Below are positions 40,005-52,289 of a stretch of 64,000 bases of DNA, one piece after another. The notes below the pieces were generated by a model, which was not told the DNA's origin, did no database searches, and was given only the letters and a program-made list of their open reading frames with translations. Numbering within the stretch: position 1 is the first letter of the stretch; every line of letters begins with the position of its first letter. The position numbers and the translations under genes were made by a program. Where the stretch lies: the NCBI RefSeq assembly GCF_012489685.1, contig NC_080043.1, positions 10,170,501-10,234,500 on the forward strand, given 5' to 3'. The DNA comes from Lotus japonicus (lineage: Eukaryota; Streptophyta; Magnoliopsida; Fabales; Fabaceae).

Positions 40005-40160
40005 CAAAATTTCTAACCTCAATTCTTTTAAAATAAATTCTGCTAACATATAAAATAAAATGAATCCTATATTGCTATGATTTTCTTCTATCAAAATTTA
40101 TATTGGTTGCGTAAGAGTATGACTGGCAACTTTAAAAAAAAAAGAACCAACTTGGAAGAT
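40005..40160 (+). repeat. Copy of the TNL2 upstream region
   Basis: This stretch matches 47080-47235 in order: CTAA(C/T)ATATAAAATA.AATGAA, GATTTTCTTCTATCAAAATT, TGGTTGCGTAAGA and GACCAACTTG-like blocks. In TNL2 that sequence lies about 100 bp before the ATG. Here 1.3 kb of inserted sequence (gag relic, MITE) separates it from TNL1. Confidence 0.6.
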
Positions 40161-40379
40161 GCTGTGAGCTGGGCTACACATGCTTTATAGTCATCAAATT
40201 CTTTGAATTATGATAGGAAAGAAAGATAGAGAGAAAAAAAAGGAATAAGAGGGAACACAACGAGTTTGAAGTTTCATTTTGATTCTAACCATCTTACACA
40301 ACAACTATATAACTAAATTAATCATTCAGTTACTGTCAACTAACCAACTAACTTTATCCTTAATTGTTCTTTCCCCTGC

Positions 40380-40770
40380 CCACTAACTAGCCATCTGCAT
40401 CATATCCCCCCTCAAAATCCTCTTTGACCTCAAGGAGAAGCAATACGATCGAAAGAAGAGAACATCTTCTGCAAGTCGTAGAGAACCTCCCAAGTAGCCT
40501 CCTCTTCAAGCTCAGTGTTAAGGCCACCCAAATTGCACTGCAACTTCTATTGCTCAGACAATTCAGTGTGACAAGCCAAATTGCCAAATGCTTCTCGATA
40601 CTCTTCAAGGCTACCATTATGCAGAAGTATTTCAAGTTCTTCCATAGGGGAATCAGACTCAATACCAAATAGCACTTTCAATGCTTCACAAAAATTCAAC
40701 CAAGTGAGTCTTTTGTCAATACCTTCTACTGAAACGAGCCTTCATCGAGAGAAATACTAGTGATCATTAC
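40380..40770 (-). pseudogene. Gypsy-type retrotransposon gag relic
   Basis: On the minus strand the frame reads 'LTWLNFCEALKVLFGIESDSPMEELEILLHNGSLEEYREAFGNLA' with a stop after 'ELSEQ', then 'KLQCNLGGLNTELEEEATWEV'. This is the retrotransposon gag pattern of plant Ty3/gypsy elements. Only this piece remains, without LTRs. It separates TNL1 from its ancestral upstream sequence. Confidence 0.55.
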
Positions 40771-41057
40771 TTTTTCCGAGTAATGCCATTGTAGGATAAT
40801 AAACGAGGAAAGAAAAAAATAGGAAAACGGATAACATTTTTATGAAAATTAACAAAATTAACTGCACTTATTAATAAACGTGTTTCTTTTATCCCCGAAT
40901 GATTGCTAGTAAGAACGGAGTGATATATGAGTACGGATGTAATTTATCATTCTGATATATGAAAAAAAATAAAAAACAAATGTGTTTCTTCTCTTCTCTA
41001 TTTGAATAGTTAAATATGAATGGAGGTAATATATTTTGAGAAAAAGTTTGATCCACC

Positions 41058-41200
41058 GACGGTGTAAAGTGTTTTTACACTATCAACCAATCAGATTTCA
41101 AGGATGTGAGAAAATCTCTCTTTTCATTTAATTTCTTTAATTGACATGTCACATCCTTGAAATCTGATTGGTTGACGGTGTAAAAAAACTTTACACCGTC
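41058..41200. mobile_element. Foldback MITE upstream of TNL1
   Basis: The two arms are inverted copies over about 50 bp: GACGGTGTAAAGTGTTTTTA at the left, and GACGGTGTAAAGTTTTTTTA as the complement of the right end. Both continue into CACCGTC/AACCAATCAGATTTCAAGGATGTGA. The loop is about 35 bp. It lies 285 bp upstream of the TNL1 start codon and could form a long hairpin in a transcript. Confidence 0.78.
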
Positions 41201-41484
41201 TGGACATCAAAATTAAACTCATATTTTTTTCCACTACGACCGCCCCTCGTGTCATTAACCGTGAAATTAAATAGTGGACCGGTATGATTAAAAAAAAAGA
41301 CTTAAAGGAAAAAAAAAATTCTATTTATGCTGCAGCTGCCACCAGCAACTAGGAAATTTCTAAGACAAAATGAATGGTCAGAAAAAAAGTGGATAAGCAA
41401 AAGTTTGACTCAAAAGACTATAGTAGCTTGATTTCCATTCTCTTCTTCTCTTCTGTAGTAGCTTGATTTTCTTTGATCCAATCC

Positions 41485-44400
41485 ATGGCTTCTTCGTCCA
41501 GCAATGATCAATGGATATACGACGTGTTCATCAATTTCAGGGGAGAAGACACCCGTCAAAGCTTCGTTTCTCATCTCTATGCTGCCCTTTCAACCGCTGG
41601 AATCAACGCATTCCTTGACGATGAGAAGCTTAAAAAGGGATTCGAACTTGGACCAGAACTGTTGCGAGGAATTGAAGGTTCTCGTATATCCTTAGTTGTT
41701 CTTTCCCCAAACTATGCTTCATCTAGATGGTGTCTTGATGAACTCATCAAAATCATGGAATGTCGCAGAAAATATGGGCAGCTGGTAATTCCTATATTTT
41801 ACAACGTTGATCCATCGCACGTGCGACGTCAGGTGGGTGCTTTTCATTTGACAGCAAGAGATGCATACGTTGGCTTGAGTTGGAAAAACGCGCTCACAAA
41901 AGTTGGAGGTTTGTCTGGTTGGGACTTGAGCAAATTTAGGTAAATCAATATCCCCTCCGTTTCTATATAACTGTAACTATTTTGATGTTTCTTCTGTTTC
42001 TATTTACTACTTGTCACTTTTACAATTTGAAAAGAGCATTAATTATGTTTTACTAATTGTACCCTAACTTATTAGTGGTAGGAAAATTGAAAATAGAGAA
42101 TTAGTAAGAGAGATAAGAGATATATTACAAAGTTTAATAATAATTTTAATAAAACTAGAACATTATATGATATTCCTTAATACATGTAGCACAACATTAA
42201 AATGACAGATATTAAGTTCAAAAAAGTGACAGATATTAAGGAACGGAGCGAGTACTTTCTGCTTGCTAGATAGTTTCTTTTATTTGAAAATAAAGCCTAT
42301 ATGCTCATTTCTATCTGTTCTGTACTTGTTTATTGTTATCATTATTATTATTGAAGGAGTCAAGCTGAAGCTGTTGAGGTAAGTTATGGTAGGGATATGG
42401 GGAATGGGGGGATGGGGTAAAACAACCACAACCAAAGCCATCTTCAATAGAATCCATCGCAAATTTGAGAAAGTGATAGAACTAGAGGGTATATTCATCT
42501 ACAAGAACAATTTTTCTTTCTGATGTGATGTAATAAGAAGTTAGAGATTGTGAGAAAAGTGATGTGTATATGAGGTGTATTGTTTGGTAGAGAGCTTATA
42601 ATCTTTAATAATCTTTGCTGAGTCTGTGTGCTTCATGACTGTTACATATTTGTAGGAATGAAGGTGATCTAGTGAAGATAATTGTTGAGGATGTTTGGTC
42701 AAAACTCGACTATACATTCTTGTCTATTACCGAATTCCCAGTTGGATTGGAATCCCGTGTGCAAGAAGTGACTAGGCTGGTTGGGAACCAAACAAGAATA
42801 GTTCGTATGGTAGGGATCTGGGGGATGGGAGGGTCAGGTAAGACAACCACAGCCAAAGCAATCTTCAATCAAATCCATCTTAAATTCATGTGTAGAAGTT
42901 TCATTGAAAACATTAGAGAAGTTTGTGAAAGCGATAGTACCAGAGGACTTATTAATTTACAAGAACAACTTCTCTCTGATGTCCTGAAAACAAAGGAGAA
43001 GATACATAGCATTTCCATGGGGACAGCTATGGTCGAGAAAAGACTCAAGTCGAAAAGGGCTCTCATCATACTTGATGATGTTACCACATCTAAGCAGTTG
43101 AAAGCCTTGTGTGGAAATCATCAATGGTTTGGATCAGGAAGTGTAATAATTGTTACAACTAGAGATGTGCGCCTACTTAAATCACTTAAAGTCGATAACG
43201 TTTATAAAATGGAGGAAATGAACCAAACAGAATGCCTGGAGCTTTTTAGTTGGCACGCTTTTGGAGAAGCAAGTCCAAGAAAAAACTTGATTGGACTCTC
43301 AACAAATGTAGTTGCTTATTGTGGAGGGTTACCACTAGCTCTTGAAGTCCTTGGGTCTTACTTAAATGAGAGGGAAGAACTAGAATGGAAAAGTGTATTG
43401 TCAAAACTAGAGAGAATTCCAAATGATCAAGTGCAAGAGAAACTCAGAATAAGTTATGACGGCTTAAAGGATGAGCTGGAAAAGGATATATTTCTTGACA
43501 TATGTTGTTTCTTTATTGGTAAAGGCAGAGTCAATGTTACAGATATACTAAATGGTTGTGGACTTCACGCTGATATTGGAATAACTATCCTCATAGAGCG
43601 TAGCCTCATAAAAGTTGACAAGAACAACAAGCTTCGAATGCATGATTTGGTACGAGACATGGGAAGAGAAATTGTTCGTGAATGTTCGACAAAAGATCCT
43701 GGGAAGCGTAGTCGGTTGTGGTTTCATGAGGATGTCCATGATGTTTTGACCAAATATATAGTAAGAATACATATTAAAACTTTTGATTATCCCCCACAAT
43801 CTTTTCAGGATCATAAAACTCTTTGAGTGTTTGACTTATCATGTTCATTGCAAGTGTGGTTAAGCTATGCTGCTGGAGCTTTATGTATAGAAGATAAAAA
43901 CTGTTTCCCTTACTTTTTCTCTGTTTATTTATTCTTCACATGCAGGGAACAGAAACAGTTGAAGGATTGATTTTGAAGTTGCAAAACACCGGCAGAGTTT
44001 GCTTCAGTGCTAATGCTTTCAAGGAAATGAGAAAACTGAGACTCTTACAACTTGATTGTGTTGACCTCACTGGAGACTTCGGGCATTTGTCCCATGAACT
44101 GAAATGGGTCTATTGGAAAGGATTTACTTCCACATATCTGCCCAATCACTTTTATCAGGGAAATCTAGTTGTTCTAGAATTAAAGTACAGCAGTATTAAA
44201 AGAGTTTGGAAGGAAACCAAGGTATAGAACTCAAAGGTTGATGACTGTAGATAGTTTGTTGTTTTCCCATTTTCTCCTAATTTTTCTTATAATCATTTAT
44301 CTTCTTGCAGTTACTTGTGAAGCTAAAAATTCTCAATCTCAGTCATTCAAAGTACTTGGTAAACACCCCTGATTTTTCAAAACTACCGAATCTAGAAAAG

Positions 44401-46248
44401 CTCATTCTAAAGGATTGTCCAAGTTTGTTCGAGCTACACCATTCCATCGGAGATCTCAGGAACCTTCTTCTAATAAATTTGGAGGACTGTACAAACCTTA
44501 ACAATCTCCCAGGGAAGACCTATCAGTTAAAGTCAGTGAAAACTCTCATCCTTTCAGGTTGTTCAAAAATTGACAAGTTGGAAGAAGATATAGTGCAGAT
44601 GGAATCCTTGACAACACTCATTGCAAAAGATACGGCTATAAAGGAAGTGCCCTATTCAATACTTGGATTGAAAAACATAGGGTACATATCTCTATGTGGA
44701 TATGAAGGATTATCACGTGATGTTTTTCCTTCTCTCTTTCGGTCTTGGATTTCACCAACAATGAATCCCCTATCCCGTATTCCCCTATTTGCGGGCATGT
44801 CATTGCCTCTAGTTTCTATGGATATACAGAATTATAGTTCAGGCAATTTATCTTCATGGCTTGGCAGCCTATCAAAACTTAGAAGTGTTTGGATACAATG
44901 TCACTCAGAGATTCAACTAACTCAAGAGTCAAGAAGAATTCTTGATGATCAATATGATGTAAATTCTATGGACTTGGAAGCATCATCATCATCATCATCA
45001 TATGCATCACAAATCTCAGATTTTTCCTTGAAATCACTTTTGATTAGATTGGGAAGTTGCCACACAGTCCTTGATACTCTTGCCAACAACATATCACAGG
45101 TGTCTTCTCTACCTTCTCACCTTGTACTGATCTTTATTATTAATTAGGGAAGTCTTTTCTATTTGCATTTGTTTGCTTAAAGCTGAAAATTTCCATATGA
45201 TACGACTTTATTCAAGTATCTGCGCGATAAACTAATTTTAGTGTGATCATAAAATTTCAGTGATGGTAAATTTATGTGTATGTTATAATGGTAGGAGCTA
45301 TACAATTAATCAAAATAAACTCTAATGAAGGTGATGATTCACATTCTCAATAGAGTCTAATGTTGTCAAGAAAGAAATGACTGGTATCCATTCTACAGCT
45401 TGAGGAGTGTTGGAAGTCAATCTTTTGAACATTTTGAGAATTATATATCATAGTTAGAGGGATTGTGGTAATCTTTTGCTTTCGGTAAAAGTTTTGCAGC
45501 CATTATACTAAATTTATTGATGCATGGAATTGGTTCTAACTTTCTAGTGTTAATGATTGCGTTACAAAACTATCTTTCCTTGTCTTAGTTTTTCTACATG
45601 CAACATACTATCATTTTATTTAATATTCACCTTTTGAAATTAAGAATGACATATTACATGGAACGGAAAGTCCATTTGAATGATTAAATAACCGAATGTA
45701 TGTTCTTGATACAGGGACTGACAACCAACGATTCTAGTAATTTTTTCCTTCCGGGTGGTAATTATCCTTCTTGGTTAGCCTATAAAGGTGAAGGACCTTC
45801 AGTGCATTTTCAAGTTCCTGAGGATTGTGATTGTTGCTTGAAGGGAATAGTTTTATGTGTTGTTTATTCATCAACACCTGAAAATATAGCGACTGAATGT
45901 CTTACAAGTGTCATGATAAATAATCGCACAAAATTCACCATTCAAATCTACAAGCAAGATACTGTAATGTCCTTTAATGATGAAGATTGGGAGAGTGTAA
46001 AATCAAATCTTGATCCTGGTGACAATATGGAGATTGTTGTTTCTTTTGGGCGTGGATTGACTGTTAAGGAGACAGCTGTGTATCTAATAAATGCTCAGTC
46101 AATTACTATGGAAATTGAGCCATCACCAGAAGTGAACATGCAGCCATCACCTAGCATGAAAATGGAGCCATCACCAAAGCCAACAAAACATATCTTTACA
46201 AGACTTGCAAAGAGAATCAGAAAATGTTCATGTTTGAACCAGAATTGA
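41485..46248 (+). CDS. TNL1: TIR-NBS-LRR immune receptor, complete, five exons
   Basis: Exons 41485-41939, 42656-43760, 43946-44221, 44311-45099 and 45715-46248 join in frame across GT-AG introns to give about 1052 residues. The TIR domain (1-150) opens with 'YDVFINFRGEDTR' and has the NADase glutamate E86 in 'WCLDEL'. NB-ARC shows the P-loop 'GMGGSGKTT' (208-216, Lys214), kinase-2 'LIILDDV' (288-294), 'GLPL' (376-379) and 'MHD' (480-482). The P-loop has Ser where the paralogues have Leu. Exons 3 and 4 carry the linker and a short LRR array ('LKILNLSHSKYL..LPNLEKLILKDC..'). Exon 5 is the post-LRR C-JID-like region ('YPSWLAYKGEGPSVHFQVPED') and a tail ending 'KCSCLNQN'. TNLs detect effectors and signal through TIR NADase products and EDS1. 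Overall it is closest in style to legume KR1/RPV1-like proteins. Intron 1 contains a Stowaway MITE and an NB-ARC scrap; intron 4 is 615 bp. Confidence 0.88.
41951..42252. mobile_element. Stowaway-like MITE in TNL1 intron 1
   Basis: TA target duplication (41949-41950, 42253-42254) with terminal inverted repeats: TCCCCTCCGTTTCTATATAA at the left, and CTCGCTCCGTTCCTTAATAT as the complement of the right. CTCC-type ends and a TA target are typical of Stowaway/mariner MITEs. It is 302 bp with no coding capacity. Confidence 0.75.
42353..42525 (+). pseudogene. Extra NB-ARC exon fragment inside TNL1 intron 1
   Basis: After a normal exon-2-type acceptor (TTATTATTGAAG|GAGTCAAGCTGAAGC), the sequence jumps to 'VGIWGMGGWGKTTTTKAIFNRIHRKFEKVIELEG' (about 42387-42490) and stops. 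It is an internally deleted copy of the start of exon 2, lying about 130 bp upstream of the exon 2 used in the gene model. A GTAAGT follows 22 nt after the acceptor, so a cryptic 22-nt exon is possible but would shift the frame. Confidence 0.65.
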
Positions 46249-47335
46249 GATTTCAACAATTTCTGATTGACCAAGGCTTTGTCATAATAAGGGATTTCCT
46301 TGTTTTATGTATGTGTTTTGCAAAATTTTCTAGGAGGGAGGAGGGACAGTGCCATGTTTTATGAACATAGTGGAGAATTCATGTGGTTGTTGTGTGTTTA
46401 AATGAATATGGTTCTGAAAACGTTAAGAGTTCATTTCTTGTTTTTCTGGCCCTCAAGATTGCTGGACTAGATGTTATGCAACAGCTAGATAAAAGATGAT
46501 ATTAATGTGCAAGTCTAGAGAAGGTTGCTGGGTATTATTAGTATACAGCAGTTTTATGTTTGGAGTGGAGAAGTTTGAAGTATTGGATTTTGAGGGCATC
46601 ATGTGAATAATAATGTATGCACACTACAGGAGGATATTGTTTCATTTAATTTTTATGAAATGGAAGATTGTGCAGTCAATTTCATGGTGTATGTTGCTCT
46701 ATTATATTCACTGCCTAGCTTGTGCTGATGTGATACGTTTTATATTATCTCTATTACCATTTTTATGTCTGTAACTCTGTATTACTGTGCTCATGCTTCA
46801 TTCAATATCAGATGGTAATTAGTTGTAAACATGTTATTATAACACATGCCTTTAAAATTTAAATAGGATACCAGCGAGACCAAACTTTCAGAAGTGTTAA
46901 ATGAGACATGAAAAAAAAAGTCTATGACAACTGACAAGTACAAACCAGAGTTATGCTTTAAAATCTCGAAGTAGGTAGAGTCTGTTTACACAAAGCCTAG
47001 CTCGGGTCAATTTTTCTAACCTTAATTATTTTCTTTTCATAGCTCTTTGGATTTAAAAAAGAAATAAAAACCTAAATTATTTTCTAATAAATTCTTATAT
47101 AATCAATTGTGTGCTAAAATATAAAATAGAATGAACCCCATATTGCAATGATTTTCTTCTATCAAAATTCCACTGGTTGCGTAAGATCAACAATATGATC
47201 GACAACAAAGAAAAAAAAATGACCAACTTGCATGAACTCTTCAAATTCATGCTTCTATTTCAACTTTGGACTTTGTAGGTAGTTGTGCTTTCCATTTCTA
47301 ACCGTTGACTTCCAATTTTTCATTCATCAAAATCC
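46249..47335. other. TNL1-TNL2 intergenic region
   Basis: 3' untranslated and intergenic sequence of TNL1, then the TNL2 promoter. The last 255 bp (from 47080) are shared with 40005-40160. No gene, RNA gene or complete transposon is seen. Confidence 0.5.
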
Positions 47336-50300
47336 ATGGCTTATTGGTCTGATGAAGAAAACAAACCAAAATGCATCTACGACGTGTTCATCAATTTCAG
47401 GGGAGAAGACACACGCAGAAACTTGGTTTCTCACCTCTATGCTTCCCTCTCCAATGCAGGAGCCTACACTTTCCTTGACAATGAGACCTTCCCCAAGGGA
47501 ATGGAACTTGGTCCTGAACTCTTGCGAGCAATTGAAGCTTCTCGTGTATCCATCGTCGTTTTCTCGGAGAACTACACTGATTCTAATTGGTGTCTCATCG
47601 AGCTTTGCAAGATCATGGAATGCCATAGAGATCATGATCAGGTGGTTCTTCCCATATTCTATGGCATTGATCCATCAGTTGTGCGCCATCAGAAAGGTGC
47701 TTTCGGCAAAGCGTTGCAAGCAAGTGCTGTAAAAATTCGCACCGGAGAAGATATGAGCAAGTTGCTGTCGAGTTGGAGGAGTGCGCTAACAGATGCTGCG
47801 AATTTGTCTGGTTGGGATGTCACCGATTTCAGGTAAATCTTAAATGTAGAGTGAATCCTCAATTTTGTCCTTGAAGGTGTAAGGGTCACACAAGTTAATC
47901 TCTAGAAGAAGGAAATACCATAGCAGTCCGTGATTATTTGAGCTTATCTGATAGCATAAGCGCTTGTGCAAGTGTGTGGGAGAGCTTATGCTGTTTTGAG
48001 CTTCTTTTCATAAGCTACTCAGCATAGCTTATGAAAAAGAGCTTATGCTTATATATAACTTATTCAATTTATTTCAATAAATTTTTTAAAATAGCTTATG
48101 AATAAGCGCTTATGTCATAAGCCCTTATGGTCGCTTAGGACTATAAATGCTTTATTAAGCTGTTTTCCCAAACGAGGGGCCTATGTCAAATTCAGTCAAG
48201 TTAGTCCCTAGTCCCTACCATTAGATAAAGAATAATGTTGTTCAGTTAGTCCTTGTACTTGACTGACATTTGACACAATGAGACTGCGAGGGTATTTCCT
48301 TCTTCTAGAGACTAACTTGCCAGACCCTGAACCTTACACTTTTAGAGACGAAATTGAACATTCACTCTAAATTTAACTTTCTAGTTTCTTGCTTGTGTTT
48401 CGATTTTGGATTATGAAGCATATTTTAAGGTATTAAGCTTTCTTAGGTTTTGATTTTTCGAATTTTTGCTCATTTAGTTGATCTGTTTTATTGAAGGAGT
48501 GAATCTGAACTAGTGAAGAAGATAGTAGAGAACGTTTTGACAAAATTAGATGTCACACTCTTGTCTATTACTGATTTTCCGGTTGGATTAGAATCACGCG
48601 TGCAAGAAGTGATTGAGTATATTGAAAGTCAATCAAGCAAAGTTTGTATGGTAGGGATTTGGGGAATGGGAGGGTTGGGTAAAACAACCACAGCCAAAGC
48701 CATCTACAACCAGATTCATCGAAGATTTGAGGATAGAAGTTTCATTGAAAATATTAGAAAAGTTTGTGAAAATAATAGCAGAGGGCATATGCATTTGCAA
48801 GAACAATTTCTTTCTGATGTCGTCAAGACAAAGGTGAAGAAGATTCGTAGCATTTCCACAGGGACAACTATGATTAAGAAAAGACTATCTGGAAGAAGGG
48901 CACTGGTTGTACTTGATGATGTGACCACATTTGAGCAATTAAAAGCCCTGTGTGGAAATCGTAAATGGTTTGGACAAGGAAGTGTTATAATTGTTACAAC
49001 CAGAGATGTACGGGTACTTAGTTTACTTAAAGTCGACTATGTTTATAAAATGGAGGAAATGGATGAAGATGAGTCCCTTGAGCTTTTCAGTTGGCATGCT
49101 TTTGGAGAAGCAAGTCCGAGAGAAGACTTGATTGAACTCTCGAGAAATGTAGTTGCTTACTGTGGAGGGTTGCCACTAGCTCTGGAAGTCCTTGGATCTT
49201 ACTTATATGAGAGGACAGAACAAGAATGGAAAAGTGTACTGTTAAAATTGAAGAGAATTCCCAATGATCAAGTGCAAGAAAAACTGAGAATAAGCTATGA
49301 TGGTTTAAAGGATGATATGGAAAGGGATATATTTCTTGACATATGTTGTTTCTTCATTGGAAAGAACAGAGCCGATGCTGCAGATATACTAAATGGCTGT
49401 GGACTTTATGCTGATATTGGAATAACTGTTCTCATAGAGCGGAGCCTCGTCAAAGTTGGAAAGAATAACAAGATTCAAATGCATGATTTGCTACGAGACA
49501 TGGGTAGAGAAATAGTTCGTGGAAGTTCAGCAAAAGATCCTGGGAAGCGTAGTCGATTGTGGTTTCATGAGGATGTCCATGATGTTTTGACCAAAAATAC
49601 TGTAAGAATACAGATTGAAACTTTTGATTATTCTCCATATTCCATAATCGTTTCAGAATCATAAAATATTTTGTTTGTTTCTGAATTGTTTTGCTCATCT
49701 TAATTACTGAATGAAAATTGTAGGATTCATGACCTGAGCTGAGAGTGTTTGCCTTGTAATGTTCATTGCAAGTGTAGTTATAGAAAACAAAAACTGTTTC
49801 CCCTAAATTTTTCTCTGTTTATTTTTTCTTCACATGCAGGGAACAGAAACTATTGAGGGATTGGTTTTGAAGTTGCAAAAAACCGGCAGAGTTTGCTTCA
49901 GTGCTAATGCTTTCAAGGAAATGAGAAAACTGAGACTTTTACAACTTGATTGTGTTGACCTCTCTGGAGACTATGGGCATCTTTCCCAAGAACTGAGATG
50001 GGTCTATTGGCAAGGATTTACTTTGAAATATATACCTGATGACTTATATCAGGGAAATCTAGTTGTTATAGACTTAAAGTACAGTAGTATTAAACAAGTT
50101 TGGAAGGAAACCAAGGTATAGTACTAAAATTTATTATAAAGCTCAGAGTTTGATGACAATAACAATTGATACCAGCATTTTTTCATTTTCTCCTCTAATT
50201 TTCCTTTTAAACATATATCCTCTTGCAGCTGCTGGAGAAGCTAAAAATTCTCAATCTCAGTCATTCCAGGTACTTGGAAAACACCCCAGATTTTTCGAAA

Positions 50301-52289
50301 CTACCGAATCTAGAAAAGCTCATTCTAAAGGATTGTCCAAATTTGTCCGAGCTACACCAGTCCATCGGAGATCTCACTAATCTTCTTCTTATAAATTTGA
50401 AGGACTGTACAAGCCTTAGAAATCTCCCAAGGAAGATCTATCAGTTGAAATCTTTGACAACTCTCATCCTTTCAGGTTGTTCAAAAATTGATAAGTTGGA
50501 AGAAGATATAGTGCAGATGGAATCCTTGACAACACTTATTGCAAAAGATACAGCTATAAAGGAAGTTCCCTATTCAATACTAAGATTGAAAAGCATAGGA
50601 TATATATCCTTATGTGGATATGAAGGATTAACACGTGATGTTTTTCCTTCTCTCATTCGGTCTTGGATGTCACCCACAATGAATCCCCTATCCCGCATTC
50701 CCCAATTTGGGGGCATGTCATTGGCTCTAGTTTCTAATTCGGGCAATGTATCATCGTGGCTTAGCAGCCTGTCCAAACTAAGAAGTGTTTGGATACAATG
50801 TCACTCGGAGATTCAAGTAACTCAAGAGTCAAGAAGAATTATTGATGATCAATATGATGCAAAGTGTACTGAATTGGAAACAACATCATCATATGCAGCA
50901 CATATCTCAAGTGTTTCCTTGAGATCACTTTTGATTAGATTGGGAAGTTGCGACACAGTCATTGATACTCTTGGCAAGAGCATATCACAGGTTACTTCTT
51001 TATCTTCTCACCTGTACTGATCTTTATTTATAATTAGGAAAAGATGGAATAATTTCCCTAATGCATTTGTTTGCTTTAGTCTAAAGTCAGCTAAAGAAAG
51101 CAATAGATGAATGATGACTGAACTGGGATGGCCATGGCAAACAGGAAATTAAGATAGAGGTGCAAATTTTTTATACAAGTGGGGATCATGAATAGCATAT
51201 GGAAGGTGAAAAGCAGTATAGAGAGTATGAAATATAGAGTATGAATGAACATGAAAAAAGGGTGATTTACCCATAAATGTTCAGACATGTATGACGTACA
51301 AGTTCTGCAATTTTTTTTTCTTTTGGTAAGAGTTTTGCAGCTTTTATGGATGCCGGAATAGGTTCAAACTTTCTCCTGTTGATGGTTGTGTTACAGAACT
51401 ATTAGTTTTCTTGCCTCTGTTTTTATTCATGCAAAACACATACACTATAAATGATAATTAACATTCACCTGTTGGAATTCAGAGTGACACAGTAAGAGGT
51501 ACTAAAAGTCCATTTGTATGATTAAATAAATAGCCGACTAATATTTTCTTGTTACAGGGATTGACAACCAATGATTCTAGTAATTTTTTCCTTCCGTGTG
51601 ATAATTATCCTTCTTGGTTAGCCTATAAAGGTGAAGGACCTTCAGTAAATTTTCAAGTTCCTGAGGATCGTGATTGTTGCTTGAAGGGAATAGTTTTATG
51701 TGCTGTTTATTCACCAACACCTGGAAATATGGCAACTGAATGTCTTACTAGTGTCCTGGTCATTAATTACACAAAATTCACCATTCAGGTCTACAAGCAA
51801 GATACTGTGATATCCTTTAATGATGAAGATTGGGAGAGTGTAATATCAAATCTAGATCCTGGTGACAATATGGAGATTGTTGTTGCTTATGGGTGTGGAT
51901 TGACTGTTAAGGAGACAGCTGTGTATCTAATATATGGTCCGTCAATTACTATGAAAGTTGAGCCATCAATTACTATGCAAGTTGAACTTGAGCTGTCAGT
52001 TAATGTGAAAATGGAGGCATCACCTGAAGTGAACTTGCTTCCATCACTTGATGTGAAAATGGAGTCATCACCTGAAGTAAACATGCAGCCATCACCTAGA
52101 GTGAACATGCTTCCTTCACCTAACATGAAAATGGATCCATCAACTGAAATGAACATGCAGCCGTCACCTAATGTGAAATTGAAATCATCACCTAACAGGA
52201 AAATGGAGCCTTCACCAAAACCAAATAAAAATTTCTTGACAAGACTTGCAAAGAGAATGGGAGAATGTTCATGCTTGAACCAAACTTGA
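47336..52289 (+). CDS. TNL2: TIR-NBS-LRR immune receptor, complete, five exons
   Basis: Exons 47336-47832, 48497-49601, 49840-50115, 50229-50990 and 51558-52289 join in frame to give about 1123 residues. The TIR domain has 'YDVFINFRGEDTR' and catalytic-type E89 in 'NWCLIEL'. NB-ARC has P-loop 'GMGGLGKTT' (Lys228), 'LVVLDDV', 'GLPL' and 'MHD' (494-496). The LRR exon is very close to that of TNL1, while the TIR exon is clearly more diverged ('ASRVSIVVFSENYTDSN'). The C-JID-like exon ends in a longer tail than in TNL1, built from repeats like 'SPEVNMQPSP' and 'NVKMESSP', and finishes 'LAKRMGECSCLNQT'. Function is as for TNL1: effector-triggered immunity through TIR signalling. All splice junctions, phases and motifs are intact, so it should be functional if expressed. 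Intron 1 holds a nested MITE and intron 4 is 567 bp. Confidence 0.88.
47840..48376. mobile_element. Nested MITEs in TNL2 intron 1
   Basis: The outer element has inverted ends TTAAATGTAGAGTGAAT and, from the right, TTAAATTTAGAGTGAAT, continuing for about 85 bp and sharing CTCTAGAAGAAGGAAATACC. Its left arm is interrupted at about 47931 by an inner AT-rich element (to about 48181) with many inverted AGCTTATG/CATAAGCT and AAGCGCTT units. The original arm resumes at TATGTCAAATTCAGTCAAG. The inner boundaries are approximate. Confidence 0.65.
51960..52225 (+). repeat. Degenerate minisatellite encoding the TNL2 tail
   Basis: In TNL2 exon 5 a 21-42 bp unit encoding variants of S-P-x-V-(N/K)-M-(Q/E)-P repeats about ten times. 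TNL1 has only about three units in the same place (46110-46190). Reading frame is kept throughout. Confidence 0.75.
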
